NCBI RefSeq assembly: GCF_050003625.1 | Contig: NC_134397.1 | Span: forward strand, 197,119,063-197,183,062 | Source: Haematobia irritans | Taxonomy: Eukaryota; Arthropoda; Insecta; Diptera; Muscidae | DNA: 64,000 nt | Reading direction: 5' to 3' | Part shown: positions 11,263 through 19,768 of the stretch, piece by piece | How positions within the stretch are numbered: the stretch's first letter is position 1 | How the letters are laid out: the number at the start of each line of letters is the position of its first letter | Made by a program: the position numbers and the translations under genes | Notes under the pieces: generated by a model | Seen by the model: the letters and a program-made list of their open reading frames with translations, nothing else | What the model was told of the DNA's origin: nothing | Database searches by the model: none

Positions 11263-11530
11263 GACTATTAAGTCCATTGAACTTCTCTCTTATCACTGAG
11301 CGTTGCCCGATTCTATGTTTATCTCAATAACAAGGGACCTCATTTTTATAACCGAGTCCGAATGGTGTTCCACATTGCGTTGAAATCACTTAGAGAAGCT
11401 TTGAAACAATCAGAAATGTCACCATCATTACTGAGACGGTATAAATCACCACTAAAAAGCGTTTTGGTCTTCGGTCGAAACTGGGATTGAACCCACGACC
11501 TTATGTAAGCAAGGCGGGCATGCTAATCAT
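11263..11530 (-). mobile_element. tRNA-derived SINE, degraded minus-strand copy
   Basis: The reverse complement matches the SINE head and body: GGCGGGCATGCTAATCA for the A-box region, GGATTGAACCCACGACC for the B-box region, and CCGAGTCCGAATGGTGTTCC for the body. The CCTAA tail and part of the 3' end are missing, and substitutions are frequent. Confidence 0.7.
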
Positions 11531-11612
11531 TTTCGTGATTAAAGACATTTCAATAAAAAAATTGATTGCATCAATTAATTACGTGAGTGAATTAGAAAAA
11601 CCTTTTTTTGTG
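11531..11612. repeat. Partial copy of the TTAATTG-rich TA MITE
   Basis: GACATTTCAATAAAAAAATTG...ATTAATTACGTGAGTGAATT...TTTTTTTGTGAG parallels the right half of the MITE at 11943-12229. Confidence 0.45.
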
Positions 11613-11616
11613 AGTA

Positions 11617-11868
11617 TGGTTAGGTTAGGTTATGGAGGATGAGACCAGCTCGTAACAAAAAGGGCTGGCTCCCACTTAGACCATGTTGATCCATTGTGTT
11701 TCCTCATTGTTGTTCTTCTGCATCCTCCTCCATTTTGTGTGTATGGTTAGGATAGGTTAGGTTATGGAGGATGAGACCAGCCCGTAACAAAAAGGGCTGG
11801 CTCCCACTTAGACCATGTTGATCCATTGTGTTTCCTCATTGTTGTTCTTCTGCGTCCTCCTCCATCAT
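11617..11868 (-). repeat. Tandem duplication of a non-LTR element 3' region
   Basis: A unit of about 124 bp (GGTTAGGTTATGGAGGATGA through CTGCRTCCTCCTCCAT) occurs twice in tandem. It continues into the pol C-terminal remnant at 11870-13232, so it is the 3' region of that retroelement. The related remnant at 58983-59060 (CACTTAGACCATATTGGTCC, ATTGTGATTCCTCAT) has one copy. Confidence 0.6.
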
Positions 11869-11869
11869 T

Positions 11870-13232
11870 TGAGTTTGCAGGCAAGTTCCAAAGAAAGTTT
11901 TCCTAGGTACGTCCGTTGTATCCTGAAAGAAAAAAGAGACTACACACACAAAAATTTCACGAAAAATTTTCCAATTAAAATTTTAATTGAGTTTTAAAAA
12001 ATATTCAATTAAAAATTTAATTGATTCAACAAATTTTTTAATTGAAACAAAAATCAAACACAAAAATAATAATATCAATTAATTTTTTAATTGGATCAAT
12101 TAACTTTTTAATTGACCTTCAATTAATTTTTTAATTGATACTATCATTTCTATGATTGAAGACATTTCAATTAAAAATTAATTGGATCAATTAATTTCGT
12201 GATTGAATCAGAAAAAAAAATTTTGTGTGTAGTATGTTATCTTGTTTCTTCTAAAGGATAATGCTGGACACTGGCACAGAAAATGGTAGGAGTCTTCTTT
12301 TGCCTCTGGGTCCAGACACCATCTACAAATATCATCAGTCATTAAGCCAATCCTTACCATGTGTTTTCGAAGGGTGTTGTGTCCCGTTACGATGCCTTTT
12401 AATGCTCTCAGATCATCTCTACGGGTCGCCATCTGGAAATCAGAGTTCTTGCGGCTCTTGTCGTCCCAAATCAGCTTGGTTTGCTCGCAGGTCGCCGAGG
12501 AAGCCCAACGTTCCTTCCATAAATCATCGTATCTTATATTGATCCTGTAAGTATATAAGGATAGCGGGGGGAAGACATCCGTCACGATGTTTTTCGTCCC
12601 GCATGCGACTTCTTTAGCCAACATCCGCCTCCTCATTTCCCCTTATTCCATAATGTCCAGGTACCCAGCAGCAGAGTAATATTATGCTGTTCAGTGAGAA
12701 CTCTAAGCTCTCTATGACGGCGGCTGACTACCTTCGACGTTATGTTCGGGTTTCCCAAGGCCTTAATTGCTGCCTGACTGTCGATGAAGAAGCTGATATC
12801 GCTCCTGAATATCGGCCTCATCAACAGTGGTTCTGCAGCCTACGCAATGGCAAACACCTCTGCCTGAAAGATGCTGCATCCGTCATCCATCTTGTATGAA
12901 TCGCTGATACCCAGCTCTTCGCAGTAGACACCACTGCCCGTACCCTCATCCATCTTCGAGCCGTCCGTATATAAATTCAGGTCTTCAAAGTGTATGCGTA
13001 CCTCTCTCCACTCCCCTTGGTATAATCGATCTCAGCTGTCCCCTCACATACATGCTGAGTCGCCATAAAGTCCGTCCTAATATCTCGCCCAACTGAAGCA
13101 ACGAGTTCCATGTGTCTGCTTACCGCATTTCCGAGCGAGTCTATGCTCTTCAGCCTCATGAGTATAATCTCCGCTGTTCTTCTGATATGCAGATCCAGCG
13201 GGTTGACTCCCATCAGTACCTCTAGTGCTGCT
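11870..13232 (-). pseudogene. Non-LTR retrotransposon pol fragment: linker, RNase H and zinc-knuckle end
   Basis: Read on the minus strand, 13232-12977 encodes the linker after the reverse transcriptase (AALEVLMGVNPLDLHIRRTA). Next come RNase H signatures: a DGS-type acidic block near 12955, FQAEVFAIA near 12860 and FFIDSQAAIKALGN near 12800. A C-terminal Cys/His knuckle (ICRWCLDPEAKEDSYHFLCQCP) lies near 12330. RNase H of this kind is carried by I-, R1- and LOA-like clades. Frameshifts and stops break the frame, and a TA-flanked MITE at 11943-12229 interrupts the C-terminal end. A second, more deleted copy lies at 58983-61000. The element is 5' truncated, as usual for non-LTR insertions. Confidence 0.75.
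11943..12229. mobile_element. 287-bp MITE with CACACACAAAAATTT ends and TA target duplication
   Basis: It is flanked by TA on both sides. The ends CACACACAAAAATTT and AAATTTTGTGTG are inverted. The interior consists of repeated TCAATTAATTTTTTAATTGA palindromes. It sits inside the pol remnant; the related pol copy near 59168-59200 lacks it and serves as an approximate empty site. Confidence 0.65.
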
Positions 13233-13497
13233 GCGTGTATACACCCACCACAGATTTGACTTCCATAGCCCCTCGGAATAGCAAATTTCATCCAATTAGG
13301 CTGAAGCAATCCCTCGATTTACGTCGCCTCGGTTACGTTGTTTTTGAGACATACTTAAGAAAAGTAAGATTTCATTAAGCTGTGGAAAATTTCGATAAAA
13401 ATAATAAAACTTAACTACAAGCAAATATTTTTTTTTTTTCAATAAAAAATAAGTTACATTTAGCGTTAGTTTAACTACGGAAATATTTTTCTGTGTA
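13233..13497. repeat. Chimeric direct repeat, left copy
   Basis: This 265-bp unit recurs at 14471-14731 with high identity. It is a mosaic: a family A monomer piece (CAGATTTGACTTCCATAGCC), a piece resembling a Tigger-like end (AATCCCTCGATTTACGTCGC, compare 52183), then an AT-rich MITE-type right end (TTTTTCTGTGTA). The two copies flank the TA-flanked element at 13498-14475. Confidence 0.75.
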
Positions 13498-14475
13498 CAC
13501 GGATGAAAAAGACTGTTTTTCATATGTTTGGCTATAAACATTATATGTTTGGAACACAAATTTTTAAACACAATATTTTTGAGTGCAAGCATATAATGTT
13601 CATAAATTAGCATAACATGTTTGGGACATATATGTTAATATGTTAGAACATATTATGTTTGGGACATAAAATGTTTGTAAATATAATATGCTTGGATGCA
13701 AACATATATTAATTTAGAAATAGCCTATAAACATATATGTGTTTAGTAGCTTGGAGCGCTATTTAACAGGGAGCGATATTGAATTAAGTTGGTGGTTGTT
13801 GCTTGTTATTACAAAATTAACATTTTATTTTTCCTTGGGCAATTGATCAGCTAATTCTTTGATCCTTACAAACTGTGTGGACCGCTGTTCGAATCCCAGT
13901 CCGGCAAAAGGTAAAATTAAAATAAAAAAAAATCATACAATTGAATAATTTCTTCTACAATGTTTGTATTACAGAAAAAGGTGCTAAGAACTAAAAAATC
14001 TCGTGGAAGTGAGAAAGATGTCGGGGAATATACAATTGGGCAGAAACAAAATTTTGAGCATTCAGGTCGAAAACCTATGTTGTTAGCACCTATATTACCT
14101 GTTTATTTTCATAATTCATTATGATTGTAAATATATAAATAAATAAATAAAATTTTGAGCACAATATTGTTTGGGAGAATTTTTTTTTAAGCATATAATA
14201 TTTTTGGGTGCAAAATGCTTCCAAACCTATTATATGTTCACATAATAACATATTGTTTTTTGGAAGACAACATTATTGAATTTGGATGCAAAAATACAAA
14301 ATGTTTGGAAATTGACTACCCAAACATATATTGTTTAGACCAATATGCTTTCAAACATATGATATATTGGAAGAGATCAAACATATAAATGTTTGGGCAA
14401 TAGCCAAAAATGTATATGCTTGAAGCAAAATATGTTTGGGAGTATATGTTACAGAAGCGATTTTTTGTGAGCGTG
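13498..14475. mobile_element. Family F element (ATATGTTTGG-rich, TA-flanked) with internal tRNA-like remnant
   Basis: The left end is TA|CACGGATGAAAAAGACTG and the right end TTTTTTGTGAGCGTG|TA. The outer thirds are dense in ATATGTTTGG/CCAAACATAT words, so the ends fold on one another. The centre (13855-13910) has a degraded tRNA-like module (TGTTCGAATCCC as B box) followed by AAAGGTAAAATT and TTGTATTACAGAAAAAGGTG, which recur in the larger copy at 31734-33551. It has no coding capacity. Confidence 0.6.
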
Positions 14476-14731
14476 TATACACCCACCACAGATTTGACTT
14501 CCAGAGCCCCTTGGAAGAGCAAATTTCATCCAATTAGGCTGAAGCAATCCCTCGATTTACGTCGCCTCGGTTACGTTGTTTTTGAGACATACTTAAGAAA
14601 GTAAGATTTCATTAAGCTGTGGAAAATTTCGATAAAAATAATAAAACTTAACTACAAGCAAATAATTCTTTTCCAATAAAAATAAGTTAAATTTAGCGTT
14701 AGTTTAACTACGGACATTTTTTTTCTGTGTA
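14471..14731. repeat. Chimeric direct repeat, right copy
   Basis: It matches 13233-13497 from GCGTGTATACACCC to CTGTGTA, differing mainly in A/T run lengths and scattered substitutions. It could be read as one of two LTRs, but the copies lack TG...CA ends. A duplication of a mosaic of transposon pieces is more likely. Confidence 0.75.
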
Positions 14732-15154
14732 GTGGTTCCACTTTTCAGCACCAGTAACGATGCGATGCAAAAAACATTACCTTTGCAGCAGAAGTTCGTA
14801 CGTAAAAACATTCGACGTCTCTGAACTTCAACTCGTCCTTGCCTTTGAACTAAACCCACTAATTTTAATCAATGGGATATGGCCAGTTCTCTGGCGTTTG
14901 ACTTCATGGAGTTTTGCCTCCATTTCAGCATCATTGAACTTCTTTGGCTGTCCTGAACGTTCATTGTCTTTCACATGAAAATCACCAGTTCTGAAACACC
15001 TATCGCACGTTGTAACTGAAATAGCACACCCCGTATAAGCTACGAAGAGTAACCGGTGCGATCCAGCTGAATTTTTCTCCAAATTAAAGAAATAAATCCA
15101 AGCTTCCCCCAAGTGCTGTTGTGTAGATACGAACGATGACCTGACAACGTTGTT
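14732..15154 (-). pseudogene. Mariner transposase N-terminal remnant (mauritiana-like)
   Basis: On the minus strand the frame ending at 14828 reads a mariner N-terminus: QQHLGEAWIYFFNLEKNSAG, SHRLLFVAYTGCAISVTTCD, then GDFHVKDNERSGQPKKFNDA. This is the helix-turn-helix region and the GDF-V-D-ERSGxPKKF linker typical of mauritiana-type elements rather than Himar1-like ones. The catalytic domain is missing; the downstream part is short and out of frame. The left side abuts the chimeric repeat at 14731, and a SINE target duplication begins at 15155. It is non-functional. Confidence 0.7.
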
Positions 15155-15167
15155 TACACTCCGGGCA

Positions 15168-15640
15168 GAGAGCCACCGTGAGGCAATGGTTAGCATGCCC
15201 GCCTTGCATACACAGAGTCGTGGGTTCAAACCCAGTTTGGACCAAACACCAAAAAAATTTTCAGCGGTGGATTATCCCAGCTCAGTAATGCTGGTGACAT
15301 TTCTGAGTGTTTCAAAGCTGCTCTAAATGGTTTCACTGCAATGTTGAACGCCGTTCGGACTCGGCTATAAAAAGTAGGTCCCTTGTCATTGAGCTTAACA
15401 TAGAATCGGGCAGCACTCAGTGATAAGAGAGAAGTTCACCACTGTGCTGTGACAATGGACTGACTAGTCTAAGCGAGCGTAAAATATCGGGCTGCCACTA
15501 TACCTAACCTAACGTGATCCTCTCAGTAATGCTGGTGATATTTCTGAGTGTTTCAAGTGGATTCACTGTAAAGTTCCCCAATTGACGGAATAGTCTAAGT
15601 GAGCCTGAAATAACGAGCTTCCCCTATACCTATCCTAACG
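15168..15640 (+). mobile_element. tRNA-derived SINE with 13-bp target duplication and a second partial 3' body
   Basis: The direct repeat TACACTCCGGGCA flanks it at 15155-15167 and 15641-15653. The head (ATGGTTAGCATGCCCGCC, B-box-like GGTTCAAACCC) leads to the SINE body and CCTAACCTAAC. A second partial body (CTCAGTAATGCTGGTGATAT to CCTATCCTAAC) follows before the right duplication, so the inserted unit carried one and a half SINE bodies. It lies within or next to the mariner remnant. Confidence 0.8.
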
Positions 15641-15653
15641 TACACTCCGGGCA

Positions 15654-16910
15654 AATAACACATTCTGAAAATGAAAACTATGATATTCGTTTCAATATTG
15701 TGTGATGAGTATCTTCTGAACCAAGCTATCTGTTGTCAATCCTGTCATAACTAATTTGACTTCTCAGGTTCTGAGGAAATTATTGTTTGTAATCCATGAT
15801 GGTGATAATTGAGATTTGGCTCGGACGAACTTATGTACTTATTTTTTGCCAGTGTAATTATTCTGTAACATAATCTACATGCATTGGTTAAATGTTTTTT
15901 ACATTTCCATACGGTATTCCATCTCATATCCCTTCAATATTCACCACCAAACAAATTTAATTAATTACTCACATCGGTACAGGCTACACCTCTAGTTAAA
16001 AGGCTAAATCATTTTCGCCTTCATGAATATAAATAATCAATTTAAATTATACGAGTAGAATTAGAAAATAATATTTTAAATATGCTAATATTTAATAACC
16101 CACCATAAATATCAAAATTATACCAAAACAATCAAGTGATCACAATCGAACCATATGTGTTAATTATCCATTGAATAGATTGGAATTCCGGGTTGTACCT
16201 GTTACACCAACGGAATTCATTCTGGGAATATTCTATACTAGACATGCAAAATTTTTTGCGACTCTTAATTGAAATATACCCAGCTCCCATGGACCATTGG
16301 GTTTGAACAAATAGGGATAGTTTAACACATATTTAATTAAATTTAATTAATGTATCTTAAATACTGTTTTTAAATAACAATTAATCAACTTCAAATGTGA
16401 GTAGCGCCCCTTTTGTTGTCATTACAACAATAGCCAAAGGTGTAACCGGTGATAGAGATAGTAGCAGAAGGTGGTTATGGTGATACAATAGAACACGATA
16501 GACTGAATGGCAGACAATACAAAAGAACTCAACTCAACACGCAATTTGCATAACTTGCCATAATAGAATCTATATATCTCAATTTATCCAACATATTTAG
16601 AGTCTGTTCGAAGCTAATTTGCCATTTAGAATCATTGATTGTTACCACATATAGTTTTTCCCAACATTTCTTACAGATTTATCCTGCGAGGCCCAGCGAC
16701 TTAATGGGAAATTTTATAGTAAAACATGGAGCTCGAAAAACATGTAGCTCGTAATTTATAACAAGTTTTGAACTTCAATTTAGTTAATCGCACTTCTACC
16801 CAGTAAATTCAAATTTCAAGAATTTTATGAAAATCTCATCAAATTATTATTTTCCACTCTTTTGCAGCCCATGAACATATTGTTAGGACGGATGTAACAC
16901 TTATTGAAAA
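15654..16910. other. AT-rich stretch without a recognised gene
   Basis: No coding signal was seen. At 15795-15845 there is a decayed family A 3' end (AATCCATGATGGTGATAATT...GGCTCGGACGAACTTATGTA). The rest has no matches in the window. Confidence 0.4.
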
Positions 16911-17157
16911 ACAAGTAAGTAAAGTCTAAAGTCAGGCGGGGCCGACTATATTATACCCTTCATTATTTTGTAGCATAGAATTTTTTTATACATATACATA
17001 TATTTAAATCTGAAAAAATTTTTTACATTTCTACACAATCCCTAGACTTAAAATTTAATGTCCTGGGACGAAACACAATGTAAGTAAAATCCAAGGCTAT
17101 GACTACTATAAATGGAAAAGCATCACTCATATTGCGTGTAAAATGTGGGTATTCTGG

Positions 17158-18299
17158 CAGTGTTGCCAGAAGTAGGGGAAATTGCCTACAAATAGTTTTT
17201 TTCTAATATGTAGCGTCTTGTAGAAACATAGGGACACAATGTAGAGACTTTTTCACTTAACACAATTTTTCATATTTTTTAGAAGGAAGGCTCTAGCCTT
17301 GGTACCATTCGTACCAAAAAAGAAATAGTCTACCAAAATTTGAAGAAATATGTCTATTGAATATTTTGTCAAAATTTTATTTATATTGAAAATTTTGTCA
17401 GAATTGTATTTCTATAGAAAATTTTGTCAACATTTTATTTCTATAGAAAATTTTGTCAAAATTTTATTTCTATAGATAATTTTGTCAAACTTTTATTTTC
17501 TATAGAAAAATTTGATTTCTATAGAAAATTTTGTCAACGTTTTATTTTTACAGAAAATTTATTTCTATAGAAAATTTTGTCAAAATTTTATTTCTATAGA
17601 AAATTTTGTCACAATTTTATTTCTATAGACAAATTTGTCAAAATTTTATTTTTAACGAAAATTTTGTCAAAATTTTATTTCTATAGAAAATTTTGTCAAA
17701 ATTGTATTTCTTTGTCAAAATTGTATTTCTATAGAAAATTTTGTCAAAATTTCATTTCTATAGAAAATTTTGTCAAAATTTCATTTCTATAGAGAATTTT
17801 GTCAAAATTTTATTTCTATAGAAAATTTTGTCAAAGTTTTATTTCTACAGAAAATTTATTTCTATAGAAAATTTTGTCAAAATTTTATTTCTATAGAAAA
17901 TTTTGTCAAAATTTTATTTCTATAGCAAATTTTGTCAAAATTTTATTTCTATAGAAAACTTTGTCAAAATTTTATTTCTATAGAAAATTTTGTCAAAATT
18001 TTATTTCTATAGCAAATTTTGTCAAAATTTTATTTCTATAGAAAACTTTGTCAAAATTTTATTTCTATAGAAAATTTTGTCAAAATTTTATTTCTATAGA
18101 AAATTTTGCCACAATTTTATTTCTATAGAAAATTTTGTCAAAATTTTATTTCTATAAAGAATTTTAATTTTATTTCTATTAAAAATGTTGTCAAAATTTT
18201 ATTTCTATAGAACGAAAAATATTGTAGGGGACATTTTTTGAAATTAGGGAACCTTTTTGTCCTTGTAGGGTAAATCAAAAAATTCCCCTGGCAACACTG
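17158..18299. mobile_element. hAT-like non-autonomous element packed with minisatellite
   Basis: The ends CAGTGTTGCCAGAAGTAGGG and CCCCTGGCAACACTG are inverted over CAGTGTTGCCAG. The 8-bp flanks TATTCTGG and TATTCTGC match at seven positions, as expected for an older hAT insertion. Nearly 80 percent of the interior is the 30-bp minisatellite. It has no transposase. It is the longer sibling of 526-1189. Confidence 0.7.
17330..18215. repeat. Long 30-bp minisatellite array
   Basis: Around 29 copies of AAAATTTTGTCAAAATTTTA-TTTCTATAG lie in head-to-tail order, with a few shortened units (around 17520, 17560, 17715, 17850 and 18160). Blocks of neighbouring units share variants (GCAAATTTTG, GAAAACTTTG at 17925-18050), suggesting local multi-unit duplications. 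Confidence 0.9.
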
Positions 18300-18595
18300 T
18301 ATTCTGCTCATATTTCTTTAAATCGGCAGGACATATAATAATGGTAGCTATATCTAAATCTGAACCGATTTGGATCAAATATAACATATATAAATGCAAT
18401 GTTAAATATATTCCCTATATAAAATATCAAGTCGATTGAAGTTCAATCTTATTGAAAATGGATGTAAACTATGATATTTTCTACTATATTTCCCCATATT
18501 TTATGATGGATATTATCGGGTAGAATGTCCTAGTCCAGTCCATTGTTCAAGCCCTGGGCAGACAAACATTTCGGCCTTAGACCATAGGCATTCCA

Positions 18596-18780
18596 ACTGA
18601 TATCAGCACCTGCGCACTCAGTTCACGTCAAACAAGAATGACTTAAAAAGAAGGTTCCTCGCTTTATTTCTACCACACAATGGCCACCAACACATCCAGA
18701 TCTAAATCCATGGGATTTTGGGTTGCCATCGCACGCTGCCAACGTTTGAAGGTCATGATTCGTAACAAAATTAGATATTA
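18596..18780 (+). pseudogene. Tc1-like transposase remnant around the third catalytic residue
   Basis: In one frame the stretch reads VPRFISTTQWPPTHPDLNPW followed by DF, the conserved block around the last acidic residue of Tc1/mariner-superfamily transposases. The same block occurs in the larger remnant at 30300-31075. Nothing else of the transposase is preserved here. Confidence 0.55.
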
Positions 18781-18829
18781 TTTAGGACATTTTTTTTTTC
18801 AAATAAAAAATAAAGATTTAGCGATCACG

Positions 18830-19015
18830 TATATAATGGGGGGTGTTGAAATTCTGAAACGATCCAGCGATGTTCCGTCCGTCTGTTGAAATCACGCTAA
18901 CTTCGGGATGTAAGAAGTTATAAACTATGGTATTGCAAAGCGGCAAAGGTCAATTATTGTATATAGTCCCCATACCCCCCGATCCGGTTGAAATTTGGTA
19001 CGTGATGGTAACATA
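18830..19015 (+). repeat. Family A fragment (5' block)
   Basis: Contains GTATATAATGGGGGGTGTTG, the block CGTCCGTCTGTTGAAATCAC-GCTAACTTC and a monomer piece CCCGATCCGGTTGAAATTTG. Both ends of the element are absent. Confidence 0.6.
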
Positions 19016-19020
19016 AGCCT

Positions 19021-19360
19021 CCTAGGTTAGGTTTGGTTATGAATAATGGTAGCCCGATATTTCAGGTTCACATAGACTATTCAGTCTATTATGATACCAA
19101 TGTGGTGAACTTCTCTCTTATCACTGAGTGATGGTCGATTCCATGTTTTCACCAGCATTACTGAGAGAATTAGGTTAGGTATAGTGGCAGCCCGATATTT
19201 TAGGCTCACTTAGACTATTCAGTCCGTTGTGATACCACAGTGCTGAACTTCTCTGGCGTTGGAGCTTTTTGGTGTTTGGTCGAAAATGGGATTGAACCCA
19301 TCACCCTTTGTATGCAATGTGGGCAAGCTAACGATTGCATTACGGTGATTCTCATATCCC
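19021..19360 (-). mobile_element. tRNA-derived SINE, minus strand, with duplicated 3' body
   Basis: Two 3' bodies (19024-19130 and 19170-19255) each begin with GGTTAGGT and GGCAGCCCGATATTT. They precede a head containing GGGATTGAACCCATCACCC (B box) and GCAAGCTAACGATTGCATTAC. This is the minus-strand equivalent of the one-and-a-half body arrangement at 15168-15640. The middle of the body is deleted. Confidence 0.7.
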
Positions 19361-19408
19361 TTCTAACAATCATACAAAAATTCGGTCCATTATTATACGG
19401 AATTAGGA

Positions 19409-19589
19409 TCACCTCAAACAGATTTCAAGAACAAAATGCTATTTTTGGACAGGGAACATATAATACGTTTGTCGAAAATTATGTATCTGATTTTGGCAAC
19501 AAAAAAGAAAGAAAAATTTTTGCTACAAAAATGTTCCACGTTCACTGTTCAAAAATAATATATTGCTGTTGAAACCTATTTGGGGTGAT
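19409..19589. mobile_element. Diverged foldback MITE related to 23353-23602
   Basis: ATCACCTCAAACAGATTTCA at the left pairs with GAAACCTATTTGGGGTGATC at the right, and the interior matches the family at AACAAAATGCTATTTTTGG and ATGTATCTGATTTTGGCAA. Outer ends are eroded. Confidence 0.55.
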
Positions 19590-19689
19590 CTCCAGATACA
19601 ATTTACGAAGTCTCTTGGAGGAGGAAATTTCATCAGATTTTGGTACGTGATGTCATTATATGATTTCTAACAACCGTAAATAAAAAAAA

Positions 19690-19768
19690 AATCGATATTT
19701 CGATGTGTTACAAACGGAATGGCAAACTTATTATACCCCCGTCACCATTCTATGGTGGTGGGTATAAG
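19690..19768 (-). repeat. Family B 5' terminus fragment
   Basis: Contains CGATGTGTTACAAACGGAAT and the full hairpin TATACCCCCGTCACCATTCT-ATGGTGGTGGGTATAA, the 5' end of a family B element on the minus strand. It abuts the 3' end of the next B copy. Confidence 0.7.

Larger units (their letters stand above)
16911..18500 (-). mobile_element. Diverged family D/E-type HINE-like element, split by a hAT-like element
   Basis: Its 3' end on the minus strand reads AACAAGTAAGTAAAGTCTAA, hairpin GTCAGGCGGGGCCGAC, then TATATTATACCCTTCA on the plus strand. The interior pieces (TAAATCTGAACCGATTTGGA, TTCAATCTTATTGAAA) continue after the insertion at 17158-18299. The 5' hairpin is not recognisable, so the right boundary is approximate. 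Confidence 0.55.

Noticed and set aside
13233..14731. LTR retrotransposon with 262-bp LTRs
   Set aside because: The repeats lack TG...CA ends and are mosaics of other transposons; the internal part is a TA-flanked family F element without gag-pol.
17577..17792. FYFYRKFCQN-type frames here and at 695-919 as genes
   Set aside because: They are the 30-bp minisatellite read in frame.
17330..18215. CRISPR-like array
   Set aside because: Units are contiguous without unique spacers, and the genome is an animal's.
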